Source of the DNA: Acidobacteriota bacterium
GTDB lineage: Bacteria > Acidobacteriota > Polarisedimenticolia > Polarisedimenticolales > Polarisedimenticolaceae
Length of the DNA: 8,122 bases
NCBI GenBank assembly: GCA_011773795.1
Contig: WVWW01000167.1
Location: 34,070-42,191, forward strand
Direction: 5' to 3'
Part shown: positions 1 through 4,845 of the stretch, one piece after another
Layout of the letters: every line of letters starts with the position of its first letter
Numbering within the stretch: the first letter of the stretch is position 1
Made by a program: the position numbers and the translations under genes
The notes under the pieces: generated by a model
Databases searched by the model: none
Seen by the model: only the letters and a program-made list of their open reading frames with translations
Told to the model about the DNA's origin: nothing

Positions 1-285
1 GATCCTGGCCCGCACGTCGGCCAGTGCGATCCCGCGAGCCTCGAGCCCGTTCGTCAGATGGCGCAGGCCGTTCTGGCTTGTCAGCAAGATCCAATCCCAG
101 TCGTCGATTCGATCGAGCGAACGTTGGACGGGCACCGAGGGGACGAGCGATTCCAGGGTGAAAACCTCGCGCGCCGTAACGTCGGCCCCGCGGGACTGCA
201 GTGCCCCGACCCAGGACCCGGCAGCCGAAGGTGCACGAGTCACCAGCACCCGGCGGCCCTCGAGCGGACGGGGATCCTCGGTCAC
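1..285 (-). CDS. hemD: Uroporphyrinogen-III synthase, N-terminal part (cut by window edge)
   Basis: HemD cyclises hydroxymethylbilane, with inversion of ring D, to uroporphyrinogen III in the cytoplasm; it takes the product of the gene just upstream. Translation from a GTG at 285 gives 95 codons that run off the left edge. Visible are the first Rossmann-like strand RRVLVTRAP (residues 11-19) and the conserved WDWILLTSQNG segment (63-73), typical of the N-terminal HemD half-domain. The GTG lies one base past the hemC stop (287-289), suggesting translational coupling; no in-frame ATG lies nearby and no strong Shine-Dalgarno is seen. HemD is poorly conserved, so the call rests on these motifs plus its position after hemA-hemC. 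Whether it is fused to another domain, such as a uroporphyrinogen methyltransferase, cannot be told because the C-terminus is outside the window. Confidence 0.9.
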   Translation of the reverse strand, partial: MTEDPRPLEGRRVLVTRAPSAAGSWVGALQSRGADVTAREVFTLESLVPSVPVQRSLDRIDDWDWILLTSQNGLRHLTNGLEARGIALADVRARI

Positions 286-286
286 C

Positions 287-1237
287 TCAGGACGACCCCG
301 CGTCCGGCTGCGGGCTCTGCCGCGCGAGCTCGATCCAGTGCTGCGCCCCGCGGTCGTTCAATCGCTGTGCCAGCCGTCGTGCCTCGTCAGGGCCTTCCTG
401 CGGATCGCACACGCAGGATTCGAGGAACCGATGCTCGCCGTCGATCGCGGCCACCATGGCATCAATGCGCAACTTGCCCGAATCCTCGCGAGCCCAGGCC
501 GTCGCGGGTGCCATACAACCGCCTCCGAGCTCTTCGAGGAAGGCCCTTTCGGCACGCACCTGAAAGCGTGTCGACGGATCCTCGAGCACGGAGAGCCGCT
601 CGATCGTCGTCCGGTCGTCGGCACGCGCCTGGAGCGCCAAGGCCCCTTGCCCCACGGCGGGGAGGCAGACCTTGGGGTCGATCGCGTGCCAGGCGTAGGG
701 CAATCCGAGCCGGACCAAGCCGGCGACGGCGAGGACCACGGCGTCGAGATCGCCGTCCGCAACGCGCCCCGCACGCGTGTCGATGTTGCCCCTCAGCGGC
801 TGGATTCGCAGGTCGGGACGCGCCAGCAGGAGCTGCCCACGTCGACGCGGGCTCCCGGTGCCGACCGAAGCCTGCTCGCCGAGCCCCTCGAACCCGTCGT
901 CCCAGCGGCTGATCAGCGCATCACGGGGATCCTCCCGCCGGGGCACCGCGGCAATCACCAGGCCGGCCGTCTCTCCCGAGGGAAGGTCCTTGAGGCTGTG
1001 GACCGCAAAGTCGATCTCGCCGTCCAGGAGCGCCTGTTCGATGGCGTGCACGAAGACACCGCGATCACCGGGACCGAATGCACCGCCGCGCACGTCGCCC
1101 TCGGTCTTGAGAATGCGCAGGTCGACGTGGACACCGGGATGCTGCTGGCCGACGGCGGACGCCACGAGCTTGGTCTGGGCCGTTGCCAGACCGCTGCCGC
1201 GCGTCCCGACGATCATCTCCTTGGAGGAACGGCTCAT
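287..1237 (-). CDS. hemC: Hydroxymethylbilane synthase (porphobilinogen deaminase)
   Basis: HemC polymerises four porphobilinogens into hydroxymethylbilane using a covalently bound dipyrromethane cofactor. The 316-residue product is of normal family length. Motifs in order: N-terminal VGTRGSGLATAQ (10-21; many homologues have GSPLALWQ here), HSLKDLP at 80-86 carrying the catalytic Asp84, the arginine-rich substrate and cofactor region VGTGSPRRRGQ (125-135) and LRGNIDTR (148-155), and the cofactor-attachment loop LGGGCMAP with Cys241. All key residues seem present. The ATG at 1237 overlaps the hemA stop in an ATGA four-base overlap, so translation is probably coupled to hemA. A second in-frame ATG at 1216 gives a start seven residues later, but the AAGGAG there abuts it with no spacer, so I prefer 1237. 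Downstream hemD starts one base after its stop. Confidence 0.97.
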   Translation of the reverse strand: MSRSSKEMIVGTRGSGLATAQTKLVASAVGQQHPGVHVDLRILKTEGDVRGGAFGPGDRGVFVHAIEQALLDGEIDFAVHSLKDLPSGETAGLVIAAVPRREDPRDALISRWDDGFEGLGEQASVGTGSPRRRGQLLLARPDLRIQPLRGNIDTRAGRVADGDLDAVVLAVAGLVRLGLPYAWHAIDPKVCLPAVGQGALALQARADDRTTIERLSVLEDPSTRFQVRAERAFLEELGGGCMAPATAWAREDSGKLRIDAMVAAIDGEHRFLESCVCDPQEGPDEARRLAQRLNDRGAQHWIELARQSPQPDAGSS

Positions 1238-2601
1238 CCGTCGTCCCGTCCGCCCCTGACCAGACGCTGCGGGCCGCCGCCGGTGACGCCGTCGTCGCCA
1301 CGCTCGCCGTCTCCCTGCGCCTCCGAAGAACCGTCACCGGATTCGATCTCCAGCTCGAACGCGCGGAGGAGCAGCGGGGCAATCTGCCCCGACTCGCCAC
1401 GCGTCGCGGACTCCCGAAGGAACCGCGTCGGTCGATCGAGAAACTTTCGCGTCAGCGAGCGGGTCAACTCTTGAAGCACCTTCGCCTGGCTCTCCGTCAA
1501 CGGCTCCAGACGGCCCCGGAAACGTTGCAGCTCGCGCTCGCCGGTCTCCAGAAACTCCTTACGGAGTGCCGCGATCATCGGCCCGATATCGTGCGCCTCT
1601 CTCCACCGTTCGAATGCCTTGACCTCGCCGTCGATCAGTTTCTCGGCCTGTTGCGCGGCGCGGCGACGCTCCTCGAGGTTGTCGTCGACGACCCCCTCGA
1701 GGGCGTCGATGTCGTAGAGATAGACGTTGTCCAGCGAGTGAACGCTGGATTCGATGTCGCGAGGCACCGCGATGTCGATCAGGAAGAGCGCCCCCGCACG
1801 TCGCTTTCGGAGTGCCCGCGCCACCTGCTTTCGCGTGACCACCGGCCGGGGCGCCCCGGTGCATCCGATCACGATATCCACGCTGTGCAACTGCTCCAAC
1901 CCGTCGTCCCAGTGAACCGCACGAGCGCCGAACCGGCGGGCCGCCCGATCCGCGTTGTTGAAACGGCGACCACACACGATCAGCTCGGGAACCCCGTTCG
2001 CCTTCAAGTGGCGGGCGACGAGTTCCCCCATCTTGCCAGCCCCCAGCATCAGCACGCGTCGGTCGTCGAGCTTGCCGAAAATCTTGTGCGCCAACTTGAC
2101 CGCTGCCGAAGCGACCGAGACCGCATGCCGTGAGATCCCGGTCTCCGAGCGCGCCCGCTTGGCCGCCGACAACGCATGCTGGAGAAGACGATCGACGACG
2201 ACTCCGGTGGTCCCGGCATCGCGCGAAGCGGCGAAGGCGTCCTTGACCTGACCCAGGATCTGCGGCTCGCCGAGGATCATCGAATCGAGACCCGCGGCGA
2301 CACGGAACAGGTGCCGGATGGCCTCGCGGCCCTGCCTCCGGTAGGCGTGCCGGTCCAGGATGGCGCGATCGAGGTCGTACTCCGTCTTGAGGTAACGATC
2401 GATCGCATGGCCCGCCTCGGAGTTGGACCCACGCACGAGGAACTCGACCCGATTACAGGTGGAAAGGCAAAACGCTTCAGCGACCGCGGGATCGGCGCGA
2501 AGCTGCGAGACCACCGAGCCGACCTCGCTTCCGGACAGCGCCAACCGTTCCCGCAAGTCGAGAGGCGCACTTCGGTGATTCATCCCGACGAGCGTCAGCA
2601 T
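1234..2601 (-). CDS. hemA: Glutamyl-tRNA reductase
   Basis: HemA reduces glutamyl-tRNA(Glu) to glutamate-1-semialdehyde with NADPH, the first committed step of C5-route tetrapyrrole synthesis. The 455-residue product begins MLTLVGMNHRSAPLDLRERL, the standard N-terminus. The catalytic nucleophile is Cys49 in LSTCNR (46-51); the LDSMILGEPQILGQVK signature is at 105-120; the NADPH-binding domain starts with VLMLGAGKMGE (183-193); the C-terminal helical dimerisation domain follows. The last 35 residues (421-455) form a Gly/Asp/Arg-rich tail that looks disordered and makes the protein somewhat longer than usual. The ATG at 2601 follows the hemX-like stop by 10 bases without a clear Shine-Dalgarno; the gene ends in an ATGA overlap with hemC. 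Identity is secure; the exact end of the folded domain is my inference. Confidence 0.98.
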   Translation of the reverse strand: MLTLVGMNHRSAPLDLRERLALSGSEVGSVVSQLRADPAVAEAFCLSTCNRVEFLVRGSNSEAGHAIDRYLKTEYDLDRAILDRHAYRRQGREAIRHLFRVAAGLDSMILGEPQILGQVKDAFAASRDAGTTGVVVDRLLQHALSAAKRARSETGISRHAVSVASAAVKLAHKIFGKLDDRRVLMLGAGKMGELVARHLKANGVPELIVCGRRFNNADRAARRFGARAVHWDDGLEQLHSVDIVIGCTGAPRPVVTRKQVARALRKRRAGALFLIDIAVPRDIESSVHSLDNVYLYDIDALEGVVDDNLEERRRAAQQAEKLIDGEVKAFERWREAHDIGPMIAALRKEFLETGERELQRFRGRLEPLTESQAKVLQELTRSLTRKFLDRPTRFLRESATRGESGQIAPLLLRAFELEIESGDGSSEAQGDGERGDDGVTGGGPQRLVRGGRDDG

Positions 2602-2611
2602 GGGACCGCGC

Positions 2612-3397
2612 TCACAGCGTCATCCCCACGACGGTCGCCAGCCCGAGCAAGAAACCGGCGATGGTCAACAGCGCCGACTTGCGGCCGCGATAGCCGAGCC
2701 ACCTGCGCGCGAGCAGCACGACCAGGAACACGCCCCAGGCCAACAGCGGGAAGATCTGCTTGGCTCCCCCGCTGAGCAGTTTGCTGTGAAGCCCCGTGTT
2801 CATCGCAACGCCGGTGCCGATCCCCACGGTCAGCAAGATGAAACCGACGATCAACGCCTGGAAACCGACGTGGTCGCATTCCTCCAGTGCAGGAAGACGT
2901 TGCAACAGACCGGGGGTGGAGCGTGACTTGAGGGCGTGATCCTGCGCGAGATAGATGATCGCCATGCCGAAGGCGACGCCGAGGAACGCCATCCCGAGCG
3001 TCGAGATGCTGGTGTGGAACAGGAAGCCCACCCCGGGGACGTCTTCGTTCGCGACGGTCGGGTGCGATACCGCCAGCGCTCCGCCGACCGACAGGGCGGC
3101 GAGCGGAGGAAGCACGAGGCCGGCCACCCGGAAATGATGGCGGGCCATGACGTAGAGGTACAGGCCGGCAATGGCCCAGCCGAACGCCACGAGGTATTCG
3201 AAACGGTTCGTCAGCGGCACCCTGCCGGCGTCGATCCCGATCAGCAGGATCGCGACCGTGTGCACCGCCCAGGTGCAGGTGAAGACGATCGAGGCCCCGC
3301 GCGCGGCCAAACGGGAACTCTGGACCGTGCCGATCGTGGCCAGGACCACGCCCAACACGTACCCCGCGAGCGCCAAAGGTAGCAAAGCTTGAATCAT
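2612..3397 (-). CDS. hemX: HemX/CcsA (YpjD-like) cytochrome c assembly-family membrane protein
   Basis: The product is a 261-residue integral membrane protein with about eight hydrophobic helices (roughly 3-24, 38-55, 66-84, 91-110, 124-152, 180-200, 213-231, 242-260). It matches the CcsA/HemX fold: WAVHTVAILL with His46, NRFEYLVAFGW (64-74), FHTSISTLGMAFLGVAFGMAIIYL with His128, and a last helix pair around AWGVFLVVLLARRWLGYRGRK. The tryptophan-rich WWD haem-handling motif of true CcsA is not seen between residues 190 and 215; that, plus the position directly before hemA-hemC-hemD, favours HemX, which in Bacillus modulates glutamyl-tRNA reductase levels. Automated annotation may still call it CcsA. 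I chose the ATG at 3397; an in-frame TTG at 3415 would add six residues, and neither has a good Shine-Dalgarno. The subfamily assignment is less certain than the family. Confidence 0.82.
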   Translation of the reverse strand: MIQALLPLALAGYVLGVVLATIGTVQSSRLAARGASIVFTCTWAVHTVAILLIGIDAGRVPLTNRFEYLVAFGWAIAGLYLYVMARHHFRVAGLVLPPLAALSVGGALAVSHPTVANEDVPGVGFLFHTSISTLGMAFLGVAFGMAIIYLAQDHALKSRSTPGLLQRLPALEECDHVGFQALIVGFILLTVGIGTGVAMNTGLHSKLLSGGAKQIFPLLAWGVFLVVLLARRWLGYRGRKSALLTIAGFLLGLATVVGMTL

Positions 3398-3443
3398 GGC
3401 AGAAAAGGCTACCAACGCAGGTCCGAGACGGCAATCCGGGATT

Positions 3444-3818
3444 TCACGACAGGCGTCGTGCCGTAATCTCTCGAAGCGCGCGGTCGAGCCGGGTCGTGAG
3501 CGCCTTGTAGCGCTTGGAATCCAGCGATCCGACGCGTTTTGCCAGGTACAGCAGGTAGCGCGCCTCCATCAGGGAGCCGTGCGCTCGCTCGATGTACCCG
3601 CGTCGATCCTCACCCGCGCTGCACTGGGCAGCCGCAACCAGCGCGCAGCCACAATCGAGCGCTCCGCGGCGCATCCGCCGGGCCAGTTCGCCCGTGCCGG
3701 GCGCCAACGCGGCGGCAGCCTCCCAGGAGGCGACGACCCACGCGTCCCCGGCGCGAAACGTCTCCAGCCATCCACCCGCTCCGCCGACCCGGCGTCCTGA
3801 TTGGCTCAGCGCCGCCAT
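3444..3818 (-). CDS. Four-helix-bundle protein, 23S rRNA intervening-sequence protein (IVP/S23) family
   Basis: This is a small, probably cytoplasmic, helical protein of 124 residues. The C-terminal part shows the hallmark of the four-helix-bundle/IVP family: YIERAHGSLMEARYLLYLAKRVG (75-97), matching the usual 'F..iA.GSL.E....L.LA...G' helix, followed by a charged last helix (102-122). The preceding helices (18-37 and 44-66) fit the family's first two, but without the common 'DLxVWQ' start. Three cysteines (56, 58, 66) lie in helix two. These proteins occur inside 23S rRNA intervening sequences and also as stand-alone genes; their biochemical role is not established. The ATG at 3818 is preceded by GGGAG five bases upstream and overlaps the pseudopilin stop by 13 bases; a TTG at 3839 is a weaker alternative. 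Family call is by eye and fairly confident; function is unknown. Confidence 0.72.
   Translation of the reverse strand: MAALSQSGRRVGGAGGWLETFRAGDAWVVASWEAAAALAPGTGELARRMRRGALDCGCALVAAAQCSAGEDRRGYIERAHGSLMEARYLLYLAKRVGSLDSKRYKALTTRLDRALREITARRLS
3445..3460 (-). repeat. Small inverted repeat at the end of the four-helix-bundle gene
   Basis: CACGAC, GCCT, GTCGTG forms a perfect six-base stem with a four-base loop that runs into the stop codon (3446-3444). The bases that follow on the transcribed strand are AAATCCC, not a T-tract, so it is not a canonical terminator. The 46-base gap to the hemX-like gene (3398-3443) shows nothing else certain. Confidence 0.3.
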
Positions 3819-4393
3819 TGCATCTCCCGCTCGTCCCAACGCCAGACCCGGACCCGCATCCCGACCCCGAACAGTCGCACGCCATACAAGCGGTGCTGCC
3901 CGTCCGTCAGGTAGAGCGTCCCACTGGAGGCGCGGCCCCGTGGGCTGAACGAGATCAGATCCGCGCGACCGAACCGAACCGGATCGACACCGCCCAAGAC
4001 GCCGCGATCCGGGGGAATCGGTGGGATCGCGCCCCCCGGAGGGAACCCGAGCCGAACGCCCCGGTGCGCCGTCGAGACACGATGCGGCCCGGACGTCTTG
4101 AAGTCCACGCCGTCACGCACCTCGGCAGTGCGTAACCCGTTGCCGTTTCCGTCGGCGACCTCCCACCATCGCCACGTCTCGCCCGCGGGCTCGAAGAACA
4201 AGCCGACATGTCTGTTCTCGCTCACGCTCCTCCAGCGCAGCGCCTGAAACAGAACGGCAAACTCGCGGGCGGCCGCAGCGGTGTGGGCGTCGGCGACGAC
4301 CCGTCCGGCGAGTGCGGCCGACCACGAGACGAGGATGCCGGTGAGGACCAGAGCAACGAGAGCCTCCAGCAGGCTCCACCCGTTGCGAGCCAA
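3806..4393 (-). CDS. GspH/FimT-type pseudopilin with prepilin-peptidase leader
   Basis: The product is a 195-residue type IV pilin-like protein. A five-residue leader MARNG is followed by WSLLEALVALVLTGILVSW, the prepilin-peptidase motif and hydrophobic helix: cleavage is expected after Gly5, and Glu10 occupies the conserved +5 position. Trp at +1, where Phe or Met is usual, is uncommon. The body fits GspH/FimT: a helical stretch with RVVADAHTAAAAREFAVLFQALRWRS-type sequence (31-56), a DGNGNG turn (81-86) and the C-terminal FSPRGRASSGTLYL segment (149-162). Such proteins are minor components of type II secretion or type IV pilus machines in the inner membrane and periplasm; no other machine gene is in the window. 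The TTG at 4393 directly follows the TAG of the upstream gene in the same frame, so no earlier start is possible; AAGG lies about eight bases before it. Confidence 0.85.
   Translation of the reverse strand: MARNGWSLLEALVALVLTGILVSWSAALAGRVVADAHTAAAAREFAVLFQALRWRSVSENRHVGLFFEPAGETWRWWEVADGNGNGLRTAEVRDGVDFKTSGPHRVSTAHRGVRLGFPPGGAIPPIPPDRGVLGGVDPVRFGRADLISFSPRGRASSGTLYLTDGQHRLYGVRLFGVGMRVRVWRWDEREMQWRR
3824..3828 (-). promoter_or_regulatory. Shine-Dalgarno for the four-helix-bundle gene inside the end of the pseudopilin gene
   Basis: GGGAG is placed five bases before the ATG at 3818, inside the last codons of the pseudopilin. It favours the ATG over the upstream TTG at 3839 and implies a 13-base gene overlap. 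Confidence 0.6.
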
Positions 4394-4681
4394 CTACTTC
4401 GCCTTGCCGACTCGGACGTACGGACGGATCTTCTCGAACGACTTCTCGCCGATTCCCTTGACCTTCATCAGGTCCTCGACGCGCCGGAACGGTCCGTGCT
4501 CGTCACGAAAGTCGACGATCCGCTGGGCGATCGCTTCACCGACGCCTGGAAGTCGAGTCAGTTCCTTCGCGCTTGCCCGGTTCAGGTCGAGGGTCTCCTC
4601 GGCAGCCGATGCCGGTACCGTACCGGCCAAAACCAACAGCGCGAGCAGCGCCACGCCGAGCGTGGATACGAGTGGCTTCAT
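4394..4681 (-). CDS. Small exported helix-hairpin-helix (ComEA-like) protein
   Basis: The 95-residue product has a Sec-type signal peptide: MKP, a hydrophobic core LGVALLALLVLAG (8-20), and an A-S-A site at 24-26 with likely cleavage after Ala26. The mature part is essentially one ComEA-type HhH module: LDLNRASAKELTRLPGVGEAI with its first hairpin (41-59), FRDEHGPFRRVEDL linker, and second hairpin LMKVKGIGEKSFEKI (71-85). This domain binds DNA non-specifically; in ComEA it helps draw DNA into the periplasm during transformation. Many bacteria carry such short exported HhH proteins without proof of competence, so the role is inferred. The ATG at 4681 has a very strong AAGGAGG four bases upstream; an in-frame ATG at 4714 would put 11 charged residues before the signal peptide and is rejected. 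It abuts the pseudopilin gene, suggesting co-expression. Confidence 0.88.
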   Translation of the reverse strand: MKPLVSTLGVALLALLVLAGTVPASAAEETLDLNRASAKELTRLPGVGEAIAQRIVDFRDEHGPFRRVEDLMKVKGIGEKSFEKIRPYVRVGKAK

Positions 4682-4685
4682 GGTG

Positions 4686-4692
4686 CCTCCTT
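4686..4692 (-). promoter_or_regulatory. Strong Shine-Dalgarno for the HhH gene
   Basis: AAGGAGG lies four bases before the ATG at 4681 and is the best ribosome binding site in the window. It decides the start in favour of 4681 over the ATG at 4714, and is consistent with independent, uncoupled initiation after the intergenic gap. Confidence 0.85.
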
Positions 4693-4700
4693 CTTTGTTG

Positions 4701-4724
4701 CGTCGCCGCGGCATGCGGACGACG
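4701..4724 (-). repeat. Bulged hairpin just upstream of the HhH gene's ribosome binding site
   Basis: Left arm CGTCG-T-CCGC (4724-4715) pairs with right arm GCGG-CGACG (4709-4701), giving nine base pairs with one bulged T and a five-base loop ATGCC. The stem ends eight bases before the Shine-Dalgarno. It leaves the ribosome binding site exposed when folded. It may be a 5' leader structure or simply a by-product of high GC; the stem is long enough to deserve a note. Confidence 0.4.
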
Positions 4725-4768
4725 CGGAGTCACCTTTGCAACGGGGATGCCAGCGCGTTCCGGGCAAT

Positions 4769-4803
4769 CGTCGGCCTGCTCGTGCGGCCTGCGGCCGCCG
4801 ACG
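4769..4803 (-). repeat. Compound GC-rich inverted repeat (hairpin) in the rseP-HhH gap
   Basis: Outer arms CGTCGGC (4803-4797) and GCCGACG (4775-4769) are a perfect seven-base inverted repeat. Inside lies GCGGCC (4798-4793), GCA, GGCCGC (4789-4784), a perfect six-base stem with a three-base loop. The two stems share two bases, so they compete or stack. No run of T follows on the minus strand, so this is not a standard Rho-independent terminator. It could slow RNA polymerase or protect the 3' end of the upstream message. Confidence 0.45.
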
Positions 4804-4827
4804 GACAACCGTGTCCGAGAGCGGACA
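4802..4827 (-). repeat. Three alternating half-sites TGTCCG / CGGACA / TGTCCG at 10-base spacing
   Basis: On the minus strand TGTCCG is at 4827-4822, its exact reverse complement CGGACA at 4817-4812 and TGTCCG again at 4807-4802, separated by four-base spacers CTCT and CGGT. Each neighbouring pair is a perfect six-base inverted repeat, and the outer copies form a direct repeat TTGTCCG with a 20-base period. The half-sites therefore fall on one face of the helix about one turn apart, as expected for an operator, or form two mutually exclusive RNA hairpins. The pattern is directly visible; its function is not known. Confidence 0.6.
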
Positions 4828-4845
4828 AAGTTACGCGCGGACGGC

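Larger units (their letters stand above)
4682..4845 (-). promoter_or_regulatory. Structured 164-base intergenic region between rseP and the HhH gene
   Basis: This is the only sizeable non-coding gap in the window. Read on the transcribed strand, it holds in order three alternating TGTCCG/CGGACA half-sites (4827-4802), a compound GC hairpin (4803-4769), an unremarkable stretch, a bulged hairpin (4724-4701) and a strong Shine-Dalgarno (4692-4686). I see no convincing sigma-70 -35/-10 pair and no hairpin followed by a T-tract, so neither a promoter nor an intrinsic terminator is proven. Being the widest gap, it is the most likely place for an internal promoter or an attenuation-type leader for the downstream genes; that is inference. 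Confidence 0.45.

Noticed and set aside
158..1474. Long plus-strand open frame of 438 codons opposite hemC and the end of hemA
   Set aside because: It lies wholly antisense to two secure genes; its translation is rich in Arg/Pro/Ala and shows no domain, as expected for the mirror frame of GC-rich coding DNA.
2595..3434. Minus-strand open frame of 279 codons overlapping the hemX-like gene in another frame
   Set aside because: The product is Arg/Gly-rich without hydrophobic helices, whereas the alternative frame encodes a clear eight-helix membrane protein.
3398..3443. Possible sigma-70 promoter before the hemX-like gene (TTGCCG, 17 bases, TAGCCT)
   Set aside because: The -10 match is only three of six and it would leave about a dozen bases before the ATG; in GC-rich DNA this is expected by chance.
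4769..4803. Intrinsic terminator after rseP
   Set aside because: The hairpin is strong but no T-rich tract follows on the transcribed strand, so Rho-independent termination is not supported.
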